In this document: one piece after another, positions 1 through 10,584 of the stretch
How the letters are laid out: each line of letters begins with the position of its first letter
How positions within the stretch are numbered: the first letter of the stretch is position 1
NCBI GenBank assembly: GCA_030704615.1
Contig: CM060731.1
Coordinates: 992,001 to 1,056,000 of the forward strand
Direction: 5' to 3'
From: Takakia lepidozioides
Lineage: Eukaryota; Streptophyta; Takakiopsida; Takakiales; Takakiaceae
DNA length: 64,000 nucleotides
Notes under the pieces: generated by a model
Seen by the model: the letters and a program-made list of their open reading frames with translations, nothing else
Databases searched by the model: none
What the model was told of the DNA's origin: nothing
Translations under genes and position numbers: made by a program

Positions 1-1467
1 GTTCGCAATTAAATCGGTTACATGCCTTCCCGCCGACGTCGACGGTAATATCTTCTTTGAGTTCCCTCCTCGGGCGGACTACTCGAGGGCGTCCGGAATG
101 TTGACAGATATGGATAGAAAACATGACGGTCATCCTTGGTGCGTTACCAAAACCACCAGCATGAAGATGCTGATGGTGTGCGGGTGCGCTACGTTGTTTG
201 TGCGGGGCGCGTTGCGGTGTTTCTCCCCAACTTGCTTCCACTTTAAATCCAGAGGTCACAGGAACGAGACCGATTGGACAGGCACAGCTCATCAACCATT
301 TCGAGCTCAGGAGAAGGTTCCGAACTCCACATTTAAGTGTGCGCATTGCAAAGAACCACCACACTGCATGTCTGTTTGTAATGCCAAGCAGTTCTATGTG
401 TTGCACCGTTTCCCTGACCTCACCCGAGCTTGCATACACGTTGGTTCCCATTGTCACAAATTGGCGGGGGAACTCGCGGGAGGCTGCCCACGAAGCAGAG
501 CAGCTCGTTCAGGAGGAGGTTAAGTTGAGACCGGGTGCCAAACCCAAACAGATACAGCTCCAAGCCGCCCATAAGATGGCATTGGCCAGAATTATGTCGG
601 AAGACGGCTCCGATAGAGTTCCTCTCGACGAGAAGGAAATGGAGGCATTGCTGGGAGGTGTCCCACGTATGTTCACCGAATGTCCGAAACCACATTGTCT
701 CATGCAAACAGAAAATTGGGCGTGGCTCGGATATGCACTCCATTCTGGAGGTGAAGCGACGATGTGGATATGACTACATTCATGGAAGTAGGTTTCCAGG
801 ACAAGGGACTGAGGCAGATCGTTGTTTCGTATTCAAAATGTCCACGTGTGGACCTGGCAGCGGCGTCGAACTGGTCGACAGGATGACGAGTGGGAACTTG
901 TCAAACAGTTGGGTCATGTTCGACCATATCAAGCGAATTACAAATCACCAGTGGGTGACAATGGGTGCACATGTCTACGACACCCACTGCAGGATGCTAA
1001 TGACAATTGCTATTTGTGAGATGAAAGGAGAGGACACACAATCGGAGATGCTTCTTTGGCAGGGAATAAACGAACAGATGGCCAAGGCGGGATTGCCCCC
1101 TCCCAATTTCCGTGGTTTCATGGCGGACAACGCACAAGCAAATTGGGCTGCCATCCGAAGGGTGTACGGGCAAGACCCCAATGTTCCCATGGAAGGCAAG
1201 GAGAGATCTTGTGGGTTCCATTTTCTGCAGAGCCTTTCGCAGTACACAACCAGGCTCGTGGCGCCAGATTTCAGAGAGGAGCACCGTTCCATGTGCCTTG
1301 CGTGGAAGCGCGCTCCCACCTTGGATGATGCAGAGACACAGTTTGCATGCATACGGGCTTGGTGGACATCGTCAGGTGCTGTAAGGAAATCAGACGAAGG
1401 AGCAATGGTCAGTTGGCTAGCATGGTGGCATTATCGTTTCCTCCAGTTCGGCGACTATATGCGGGAG

Positions 1468-1553
1468 GTGAGTTGCACGAATTCGCGTCCCGTTGGATAT
1501 TATTCTTGGCCATATTTGTAACTTGCTTGTAACCTCAACATGTGCTTGTGCAG
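1468..1553 (+). other. Short intron of MULE copy 1
   Basis: A GTGAGT donor at 1468 and a GTGCAG acceptor ending at 1553 remove 86 bases. Codons GAG and GAA abut in the same frame, joining the RNase H-like core to the NMAESVHSSW exon. In copy 2 the intron at the same place is 983 bases long and full of palindromes; here it has none. Confidence 0.75.
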
Positions 1554-2782
1554 GAAATGTGTCTCGACTCCGACACCGACATGCCCACGACAAACATGGC
1601 CGAATCAGTGCACTCTTCCTGGCGTGCCTCCTCTGCGGCGCATCTGGTGGACATCCTCACTGCCACAACGGAGGACATTGTGAGGTCAATTATGCAGCAA
1701 TGCAGGTACAACGAGTTCTTGAAAGGGAAACAGTGGGGCTTGGGGCCGGACAGGCAGGAAATGCTGATGCGGACTGCCTCCAGATCGAAGAATCCTCGGA
1801 AGTGGGCGGCGGCCTTGCGAGAGGGCCTTCGGGACACGCCATTGCTGCGAAGAGGCCAACATTTGGAAGGAGATGTTCATACCCGTCCAGTGAGACGAAG
1901 ACTTGACGAGGCACCTGGCGGAGAAGAGGATTCATGGCGAGCTGACAAGAATATTCGCACGCTCCCTCGTGGTCCGGTGATGTTGTCCGAGGAGGTCTCG
2001 TCGAGCACCGCAAGTCCTGCACGTTCAAGATCGCCATCTCCTTTGAGCACAGGGCGCGTGCCCCGGCAACATAACGAGCCATCTGTAGTAAAGCAATACA
2101 ACATTCCCATTGTGGAGACAAGAGTGTCGGAGTCACAGTGGAGAATTGCGAGGACATTGCCGGCATTTCGAGGGAAGTGTTGCGCCATCCGGGTGGATAC
2201 GAGAGCACGCTGTGGTGAGATGATTCGGAGGAACCCACACGGTGCTGTACCTGCACCTGTTTCAGCGGCAGATTTTTGACTCCCACATTTGCTCACGCCA
2301 CAACGCAGACATTTTGGTTCTGTAGGCACGACATAATGACCTGTGTATTTGGCAAGCCCAAGTACGGGATTCAGGGAATGCCGGAGCCTCCGGGCGTCTG
2401 GCCTGTTGCACCGGGTTGCAGCCTCTCTCAGAATGAGGCGGATGCTCTATCTGCAGCAGGATTTCGAATGGTGCAACGCACAGACATCCCGGCCCACGCA
2501 TTTCCGGTTCCTCAGACCCAGCCATTGCAGACTGCTCGGTCCAGTAGAGACGGATTGGACAATTCTGCACATCCCACAATGCGATTCGGAAGAGTGAAGA
2601 GACGACACCCTCCCAACAAGTTGAATGAGACTCGGATTGCCAATGCTCTTGGGATGGCTTGCACTATTCAGAGCTCCGTGGACGTACCCCCACCCGGCCT
2701 TGGGCGTGTGTATCGGATGGCAACGGCCGGCTCGGCTGTACGCGACGATGTATACACAATTACGATTGGAGTGGAGCCGACT

Positions 2783-2848
2783 TGCAACTGTACGGACTTC
2801 TCGTTGATGGAAGCAAAGAAGGGTTCGAAGTATTATCCGTGCAAGCAT
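2783..2848 (+). other. SWIM zinc-finger segment of MULE copy 1
   Basis: The reading frame shows Cys-Asn-Cys, then about 18 residues, then Cys-Lys-His followed by LYYIYLKRL. This is the C-x-C-x(n)-C-x-H zinc ligand pattern of SWIM fingers found at the C-terminus of MULE and FAR1-type proteins. All four ligands are present in this copy and in copy 3, but copy 2 has lost the second Cys. Confidence 0.8.
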
Positions 2849-2971
2849 CTGTATTACATTTACCTGAAGAGGTTGAGGATGAACGTGACTATTGATGACT
2901 TTATTCATGCACCGGCGTTGAGCGTGAACGAGCTGCACAAACTCCTCCTTAGGGATTCCAGAAATCATTGA

Positions 2972-3093
2972 TGGGGCAAACGGAATCCTCCATATGGATA
3001 TTTTCAAATGCATTTTGCTGTATCAGACTTTTTTTTGCAGTGTAATGAAATGCACCCCAAAACTCCTGGAATGAGGCAATATTCCATTCAAAC
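2972..3093. other. Non-coding 3' flank of MULE copy 1
   Basis: This short A/T-rich spacer follows the TGA of the SWIM exon and precedes the tandem array. No gene or clear terminator signal is visible. Confidence 0.5.
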
Positions 3094-3560
3094 TGAGATC
3101 CAACAGAAGCAGTTTGGGGCCATTTCTGGAAAAATGGCGCCGAATTCTCTTTTTGGGGCCGAAAATAAGTCCCAACATGCACTGGTACCTGTGTTTGGGA
3201 AAATGGCGCCGAATTTCTCTTTTTGGGGCCGAAAACTGGCTAAGTCCCAACATGCACTGGTACCGTGTCTGGAAAAATGGCGCCGAATTTCTCTTTTTTG
3301 GGCCGAAAACTGGCTAAGTCCAACATGCACTGGTTGTCTGGAAAAATGGCGCCGAATTTCCCTATTTTGCGCCGAAAACTGGCTAAGTCCGAACATGCAC
3401 TGGAAAAATGGCGCCGAATTACCTGTCATGAGGGGACCTATAGCCGCGGAATTCGGCACCATTTTTCGCCAGAGAGACCTATTGCCGCGAAATACGTCGC
3501 CGTTTTTTCAGGTTACGGACCCTATTACCGCGAAATTCGGCGCCATATTTGCACATGTCG
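3094..3560. repeat. Tandem array with GGCGCC-containing unit
   Basis: About four and a half units of roughly 65-80 bases run from 3115 to 3430. Each carries AAAATGGCGCCGAATTTC, a GGGCCGAAAA block, CTGGCTAAGTCC and AACATGCACTGG. From about 3430 to 3560 the same GAATTCGGCGCC core recurs three times in the opposite sense with CCTATTGCCGCG-type spacers. The array lies just beyond the MULE copy 1 stop codon, where subterminal repeats of MULEs are often found. Long open frames across it are a by-product of the repetition. Confidence 0.85.
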
Positions 3561-4495
3561 CTGGGAATTGGCATGAGCGGAAGACGAAATATCATGAGCA
3601 CAACTGTCAAAAGTGCAATTTTCCCTTCAAGGGGCCGAATAATATATTTGTTTTTCTGACACATTGCATTAAATTATTGTTTTTTATTGTTTTTTTATTT
3701 TTATTTTCGAAATTTGTACTTCTGCTCATGAAAACCGATTGTGTTACTACTCTGCTCATGCCGCTCATGCCGCTCATGCCGCTCATGCTCATGAAATAGC
3801 AAACCTCCACCGACTTTAATGATTTCAGGAAGATAAGCTCGCTGCCTCTGCATCCGTGCTTCAAACAATCAAGTGTGAACCCATGGGAATATAAATTTCG
3901 ATGACATTTATTTTGGTGCAGGTTATTTTGGCTATGTCAGCAACATAATCCAGTGGGTATATAATTTGTGTGTTCGGAAATGTTGCTGCAATGTTTATCC
4001 GGCACGTCCATGTCTTGTAGTCGGCACCGACTACAAGAATTGAGTGAAAGAAGATAGATAGGGAGTCATATTTAACGGATTGCCAATAGGTGGGAATTGA
4101 AGCATGAGTTTATCTGAGGAAAGAGTTAGAGTTATTAACAAGTTCATCCAAATGGTCATGCACTTTGTAGTCGGTACAGACTACAAGGATTCCCAATATT
4201 GTCTAATGCCAGATATCCTACAACTGAACCCTATCATATTGGAGTTTAAAAAAACTTCTGGAAAATATTGCTCATCTCATTGATCGGGCCATTGTCCAGG
4301 TTCAAAAGGTACACCAAAACATACAAACGATGGTGAACCTATCATTTCCATACTATATCATTTCTTTGCTGAAGTAGCCAGAACACTGTAAACAGAATAA
4401 CGCTTGTGAGCGTGCACCCGTCCATGACCTCTGCAATCAATAAAGAGTTCATTGATTTGAGAAGACCACGGTGACCAGGGATATCTGTTGGGTCT
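3561..4495. other. Gene-free spacer with microsatellite and palindromes
   Basis: No gene is visible. At about 3746-3795 there is a small GCTCATGCC microsatellite. At 4014-4037 lies a perfect palindrome with 11-base arms, CTTGTAGTCGG and CCGACTACAAG, around a CA centre. A near copy lies at 4165-4186. These belong to the palindrome family found inside the neighbouring MULE introns. Confidence 0.7.
4014..4037. repeat. Perfect 24-base palindrome of the AGTCGG/CCGACT family
   Basis: Arms CTTGTAGTCGG and CCGACTACAAG are exact reverse complements separated by CA. It is the longest perfect member of the palindrome family scattered at 4.0-6.8 kb and 18.0-20.7 kb. It lies about 460 bases downstream of the stop of minus-strand MULE copy 2, in its 3' flank. 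Confidence 0.85.
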
Positions 4496-7384
4496 CTATG
4501 GGACCCAAGGACAGGGATCACGAACTAACATACCCCTGACCTCAAATACGGTGAGAGTTGCGTGATCTATGACCTCCTGGTCTTCCCGCATCTTCAAACG
4601 GCGCGGTATAATATAATATATGTGCTTACAGTGGGTGTAAGATCCTTTTGTTTTCTTCATTTTGTCAAAATCAGGATATGTGCACTCCGGACTTCTGGAG
4701 ATGCAAACATTGTACACCTCCCCTGCTTTGGCTGATCCCGGTGTGCACAATGTGTACACACGTCCAATTCCCGGGCGAGGAACATCCTTGAATGATTGCA
4801 CCATGGCCTGCAAAGACTAAGCTAACTCCATCTTCTTACGAGCGAGAGCTGACCGTTTCTTCCGCCAGTATACTCTGTCCCATCTTTTCGTCGCGTACGT
4901 GTCCGGATCCAGGTGATTGATATCTTCCACAACACAGTCCCATTCACCTTGGGAATTTCCTATGTCCTCTGGGGGAACAAGTCAAAAGCCTGCTTTGGTC
5001 AAGGTGTCAACCTCCGCCTGACTTAGGTTCATTATAGGCCAAACGTCGGGAATATCAGGTCTGTCCAGCACATACTGGCTCGATTCGCCACCGACACAAT
5101 AGACGATGTTTGTTGGGCAGTGCCAAATCTCCATCATCTTCGGTTTCACCAGGGCAGGAGGGTGGTGGCGACCAACAAACCTTGGAGCCGGAACACCCAA
5201 ACTCAAGAGTGGCCTGATTTCCTGTTTGCATGGCTTTCCACTGTCAGAGCGCATTGCCCAGCACTTCACTCGTGATGTGTTGGAAGTTCGTGCTATGTGC
5301 CAACATGCCGTGGATACAACGGACTCCAAAATTGGCTTTTTGTTCTGAACTGGAAGGTCATCCTCCAAAGTCTCCACTGACATGTCAGCAGTGCATGTGC
5401 TCACTCTTGGTCCACTAGCACCTTCACGACGCCTCGGTGCCGTCCGGAGGTCTAAGTCAGACCTCCACGAGTGAACGGGTTCCTCCTCGTGCAAGTTGCC
5501 GAGAACAATCTTCCGTTTTGTTGTTCGAGGTAGGAGATCACCCTCGAGCCCTGGATTTCTTCCATGAAGCTCAGTGCCATCTACGAAAGACCTGACCGCT
5601 TCTACCATTTTAGCTGGATCAGACAAGCGCGATGCCGCACGGGCCAGCAGTTATGCCCGGTCGGGTCCGGAACCCTTAGCTCCACCCTTCAGATAATTAT
5701 GGTAGTCACACGATTGCATAATTGCCCTCGTCAAGTCGTTCCTGGTGGCTGTATATAGGTCGACCTTTGATACACCGCTCCCGGCCTGCCAGCTCGCATG
5801 CACGGTCTCGGACATGTTCACATTTGGCATTGCAGCGTTCTCTTCAAGCTCCAGATCCTGCAGGACACATGTCCAAGTTAGCATTGAAGCATAGTCGGTG
5901 CAGACTATTAAATAATACAGTCAATGGAGGACTGAATTGTAGACCATAACCACATAGTCGTCGCCGACTACAAGTCCGACAGGATCCGACAACCGACAAC
6001 ATCCAACCGAGAAGGCTAAAGTCAGTGCAGACTATAGGCTCCATAGACAGTGCTGGACCATTTACCTTATACAGACGAAAGGATAACGTCATAATCAACA
6101 GACTTTGTACTACAAACACAGAAACATCACTTACTATCTAATAAGCAGGCGGCAGGGACGTAGTCGGTACAGACTATAACAACACGTTCAGGTCATAGTG
6201 TACTGCGTGTACGTCATGTAGATAGTCGTTGCCGACTTTATAAGCAGTCTCATATAAAGACACCCATGTTCCAGTAACTGACCCTAAACCCTGACCCATC
6301 AAGCCATAGTCGGTACAGACTATTAGTACAGGCCAACTGCATGAACCGCTTTCCCCTTTCCGATGGCATAGTCGTTGCCGACTATGCCCACATTTTTCAT
6401 GTACCCTCATATGTGACCAAACCAATATACCACATATGGAATTACCAATCTGTGAAAATGTACCAATCCCATATAGTCGTTGCAGACTATAAGGTACATG
6501 TACCCTCTGGGTGTAAATATTATCCAGAAAAAGGTACATTTACGGATGACGGGTGCAATAGTCGTTGCAAACTATATCCTTTAAATTCATATCATGTCAC
6601 TTCTGCATATTCGACAATGTAGCAAAGCGTCGAGTGGAAGCCGTTGTACTAAAACTTATGACATGCTCATGTGAGCGGAGGAACATGCGAGTAACGCACT
6701 TGGTTGAAATATAGCCTAGCGAAAACTACACGTTCCATAGATGTAATGCTCTAGTCGGTGCCGACTATGACACTGGGTTCGTTCACGTGAGCGGCATCAC
6801 AAAAGTGCATATACAGTGTTTGGAGAAACCGAAGACTTACATTGCAAACATATGCTCCTAATTGGTAGTATCGGTATGTCCACCACGACAGCCAGCTTTC
6901 CAGCGCAGGAACGTCATCATCTCGCACGGCACCGGAGGGGGACCACCATGCACGGATCGCCACAAACGAAACCTCTGCTTCCGCCTCAGAACTTGTTGCT
7001 CTCCATTTCGTATACAACTGAATATGTGTTTTTTGAAGGTCCTGCGATATGTACTTTTTTGTCCATTTGTCCAAGCTCTGGCCCCAATGGAAGCCACATG
7101 TCCTTTCTCGATCGGGCATAGGTTCCCCCCCTCCATACACCATACGCACAACATCCCAGTTGGCATTTGCATTGTCGGCCATGAATCCTTGGAAATGTGG
7201 TTGGCCCTTCCCTGCTCTTCGCATCTGATCGTTGATGCACTCCCACATGATTACTTGTGATGTCACTAGAAGCATTCGTGTCTTTTCCGATTCGACTGCA
7301 TGTCCGCGACCACTCCGGGAACCACTTGGTAGTAAACGGGACTACTGGAGAGTCGAAACAGACAATGTGGGCCCACGAGGGCAT
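4496..7384 (-). pseudogene. MULE-type transposase with SWIM finger, copy 2
   Basis: This is a sister of copy 1 on the minus strand. Exon 1 (about 7384 down to 6841) carries FQGFMADNANANW and CGFHWGQSL. Exon 2 (5857 down to 4496) carries NMSETVHASW and a C-terminal SWIM region ending CKHIYYII. A GTAAGT donor and a CCTGCAG acceptor define the 983-base intron between them. The gene is dead: exon 2 has in-frame TAA, TGA and TAG stops, and the start of exon 1 is frameshifted. The second zinc-ligand Cys of the SWIM finger is Tyr (ECTYPDF versus ECTCMDF in copy 3). The protein would have been a nuclear DNA transposase. Its termini and target duplication were not identified. Confidence 0.8.
5858..6840 (-). 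repeat. Intron of MULE copy 2 holding about ten short palindromes
   Basis: The intron has minus-strand GTAAGT at 6840-6835 and CTGCAG at the other end. Inside it, motifs of the form (T)AGTCGNTGCMGACTA occur near 5892, 5957, 6020, 6162, 6226, 6308, 6369, 6474, 6559 and 6752. Spacing ranges from roughly 60 to 190 bases and the intervening sequence is largely unique. Most arms differ by one or two bases between copies, while the central TG, TA or CG and the flanking TAG/CTA are usually kept. Confidence 0.85.
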
Positions 7385-8064
7385 TTCAGACAGCGGACAG
7401 AAGTGGGGTCAACGACTCCGGAGTCGTAGCAGAATTCCGGGCTATTTTACGAATTGCGTAAATACATAAAATTTGAAAAAGCCAAAATTACAAGTGGTTG
7501 TAATTATTGCACATGCGACTACAAATTTTCTTTCCTAATTCGATTAATGGAATAAAGATATTTATTCATTAAAATGAATATGTAGTCGACTCAACGACTC
7601 CATGAACCACTGCGCATTCATTGCACCCATGACTCGGCAGCACATTTGCTGACGTAGCTTTCACAAAAAGAGGTAAACAAAATGTGGCCTTGGGGGAATA
7701 GATATTTTAAATACGTGCTACCTCCACCTGGCAGAGACAAGGATGCAAGTGCTGCGTCGGACATGGCGGGACGTGGGAATGGAAATCCTGACACGGCAAG
7801 GCCTTCGTATACTGTGAGCGCGCGTAGTGGCTTCTCAGAACGGTGTGACATCGGGGGTCTTGGTCATTCATCATTTACAGAATGTGCTGGATGGAGGCAC
7901 GATGGAGCGCGCATACGGGCATGCCCTTCTGGCATCAATTCCCAAGTATCCACGCAAGGTGAGGCTGCTGAATTGGGTTTTTGCCCGTCTAGTTTTCTGA
8001 CAGCATGCTCGAAACGTTCATAGTGCCATTGAGTGGCATCGCAATAATTTGATGTGTAGCTGCT

Positions 8065-8722
8065 TTTCCATTTCACAAGTTATGCAGAAGGCGTCACAGA
8101 AGAAGATCGCAAAGACGTCAAGGCTGAAGAATATGCCTTTTGGTTGTGAACTACAATCATATCATGCCAAACCCCATTTTCCCCACGCAGATGAGGGAGA
8201 CATTCTGCATTTGCGAGTGGGACTTAATTCCTCTAAACCCAGCTTGAAGGCAGTTGTGACACCAGAGAAACTGGAAACTACCTCCAAGAAAGTTGAAACT
8301 CGCAAGATAGTCATGTATTGTCTCATTATCTCCAACTGGGATTCCGAGTTATCATCCGACCCTTTACATGTGCGCTGGAATGGAGTATAATTCTGGTTTG
8401 GACAGTTATTGCCACCAGACGTTCGTTTCTCCAATTTTTACATTTAAGGATGTGTCTGTGTTTATGGCACTCTTTCTCCCAAGGAGATCTGCTTTTCCCT
8501 TTCATAAATTATGAAGAAGTAGTCACAGAAGAAGATCGCAAAGAGGTCAAGGCTGAAAGCGTTCATTAAGGTTGTGAACTACAATCATATCATGCCAAAC
8601 CAGCGGCGGCAGATGGTGTCATGAGACATTCTGCGATTTGCGCATAGGTGGACTTAATTTTGATGTTGACTTGAAGGCAGTTGTGACACCAGTGAAACTG
8701 GAAACTACAGGTTAGATGATGG
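8065..8722 (+). repeat. Imperfect tandem duplication, about 415-base period
   Basis: Two segments, about 8065-8280 and 8485-8705, share successive blocks: CTGCTTTTCC, GTCACAGAAGAAGATCGCAA, GTCAAGGCTGAA, then a longer shared block from TTGTGAACTACAATC to ATGCCAAACC, GAGACATTCTGC and GGCAGTTGTGACACCAG. Indels and substitutions separate them. Neither copy keeps a long frame, so this looks like duplicated non-coding or decayed sequence. Confidence 0.75.
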
Positions 8723-8888
8723 CGTGCTGCATCGCGACATAAACCTGCATTTGACATTCAGGCTTAGGATTCATGCAATTTGGTGCTAGTCAGGCCTGCA
8801 CAGTTCCAGAGCACAAGTGGGAGCCCATCCGAGGGATGGGGACCTCGTAAGTGCTTCTTCATTTTGTACTCACCTTGTTTTTGCATCG

Positions 8889-8949
8889 CACTTGTGCTAC
8901 AAGGGGCAGAGCCATTCATTTGGCTAGAGGTTCAATTCCTCTACAAGTG
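8889..8949 (+). other. tRNA-like structure, truncated
   Basis: CACTTGT at 8889-8895 pairs perfectly with ACAAGTG at 8943-8949, like a 7-bp acceptor stem. AGAGG-TTCAATT-CCTCT forms a 5-bp T arm with a 7-base loop and matches the B-box consensus GGTTCAANTCC. A 5-bp stem AGCCA/TGGCT encloses a loop containing CAT. There is no D arm or variable loop and the total is only 61 bases, so this is at best a decayed tRNA or SINE head. Confidence 0.35.
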
Positions 8950-9537
8950 AGCTATTCCGTGTCACTACAATCAGTTAGATGTGTTTGTGGTGGTTGCTGG
9001 ATTTGCGGCTCTGGGTGTTTGCCAAGTGCTTGCAGGGATCAACGTTAATGTGGACGTGGCAGTACATGTAGCAAAAAAGCTCATTCGCTGGTGAAGAAGA
9101 CCATGTTGCAACATATGTCATGCTATTGCTTCGAGAAGTGCTGCTGTTTGGGCAGGTGGGGAATGCAACACGGTGAGAAGGAAAGCAAATGAAGCACAAA
9201 AGGGTGTCGTTCGGTCCTGCTCCTTTGAAGACACCCCCCATTCCACTGGTCTTTGTTCCTGGAAAGCATGCAGCTGGGCCAGAAAATGCATGCACACATT
9301 CACGTCTACTTCCCGTACATGAAGACGATTGTCTCCTCACATGTCAGAAACAATATTGGCAGAACAAAAAAAGGTTTGTTCACAAGACAGTACGGACCAC
9401 ATACCGGGACATTATCGATACTATTAACTGTCTCGCCCTTGCGCGCTTGCAGGACTGTACAAAATGGGTTCTAAGGACAGTAAGAGTCCTTAGCATAGCT
9501 CTCGTCTATGAGCTGCTGGCTTAATGGACACTGAGAT

Positions 9538-10420
9538 TCAGCTGGGCTCACTATTTGTATCCAAATAATCTTCACTACCCACATCTGCAATTTGCCTTGC
9601 GGTAATTACCAACCTTGGAATGTCTTCCTCATTAAAGGTAACTGCTCCTTCCAAAGAGACTGGTTCAGCCGTATTTGGTAGATTTTGTGGTTCCCTCAAA
9701 CCCTCGTGGTCGGCATTCTCCCCTAGGTCCAGATCATGGACGTCGGCCACGATTCGTTTGGCCCGGGGGTCCTTGTGAAGAACCACCTTCCATCCCGGCG
9801 CATGGGTGTCATCTGAAAAGAAAACTTGCTCAACTTGCGATGGAAAGATGAATGGCTCTTCATCTTGTGGTAGTATTTTTCTGAAATCAGCAAGGAGGAA
9901 CCCGTACTCATCCCGTTTCATGGTGGCATTATCTCCTACCATATTGGCTTTTACCCAAGAACAACACAAGACCATAGTCTAGTTTAAGGATCTCTTTGAT
10001 CACTCCTACATATTGCACATGGCATGAAATTGGATTCCGATCTCGTGCACAACTCCTACTCTCTTGTTCAAAAAATGATGCCACTCCGCTGTCATAAGTC
10101 ACCATGAGGCTGGTGTTGGCATCGTCCACTCTATAGTGATTGCCATATGCTTTCATTGACCGGTACGAAATGACAATCAGCCCTGGGGGGAATGACAGAC
10201 TCACCATGCCCTCATCTGGGTCCTCGTTCTCTGATGCGTACACTGCAATTGCAGATCTGACCCACACTGTAAAGGGCTGCAGCTCCTCCATTGTTGTGGG
10301 GTACTCCACCGGGGATCTGCGCCTACGACCGCCCCTCCGCCATGCTTTTGCAAATGCACTCCGTTCCGTTTTCAGGCGGACCTTCTCCGCTGTGTACTTT
10401 CTGGCAGAAACCAAATAGAA
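9538..10420 (-). pseudogene. CACTA transposon C-terminal domain (DUF4216-like)
   Basis: This minus-strand segment follows the DUF4218 part of the same element. It has the DUF4216 signature: VGVIKEILKLDYG, then MKRDEYGFLLADFRKI, then a block containing FIFPSQVEQVFFSDD and GWKVVL. The two halves lie in different frames, switching near 9970, so either an intron or a frameshift separates them. DUF4216 commonly ends plant Tnp2-type CACTA transposase proteins; its biochemical role is unknown. An acidic tail follows to the stop at 9538. Confidence 0.7.
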
Positions 10421-10584
10421 GCTGCAACTCAGTCCCCCTGACCAACACCGTGTTGTACATGCATGCCACATGCAGAGTGTGTGTCCTTTCAAGCACACTG
10501 TAGTGATGCAGCCTACTTCATAATCACTTGCAAGCAACAACCAAGATCTACGAAACACCCTCTGTAGTCGTCTAAAGCACCCTG

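Larger units (their letters stand above)
198..2971 (+). pseudogene. MULE-type transposase with SWIM zinc finger, copy 1
   Basis: This is a decayed Mutator-like transposase. The RNase H-like DDE core lies in the frame running to 1467. It has an early Asp in HVYDTHCRMLMTIA, the second Asp in FRGFMADNAQANW, and the MULE CGFHFLQSL (C/H) motif. A short intron (1468-1553) joins it to a second exon with the glutamate block NMAESVHSSW. The C-terminal part has a SWIM finger (C-x-C...C-x-H, about 2783-2848), a known MULE DNA-binding module. The N-terminal part (198-773) lies in another frame from the core, and a further frame change occurs near 2276 just after a TGA, so the gene is broken. Two sister copies in the window share the same domain order and intron position. 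The start is uncertain because no clean ATG in the coding frame marks it. Confidence 0.8.
7385..9537. other. No recognisable gene; diverged duplication and a tRNA-like fold
   Basis: Reading frames here are short and match no family I recognise. The stretch holds the upstream edge of MULE copy 2, A/T-rich sequence near 7440-7580, an imperfect duplication (8065-8722) and a tRNA-like structure (8889-8949). It ends at the stop of the CACTA transposase set. Confidence 0.5.

Noticed and set aside
3008-3799. 263-codon frame with repeated FGAENWLSPNMHW-like peptide
   Set aside because: It is a translation of a tandem DNA array and non-coding A/T-rich sequence; the peptide repeats follow the DNA unit, and opposite-strand frames are equally open.
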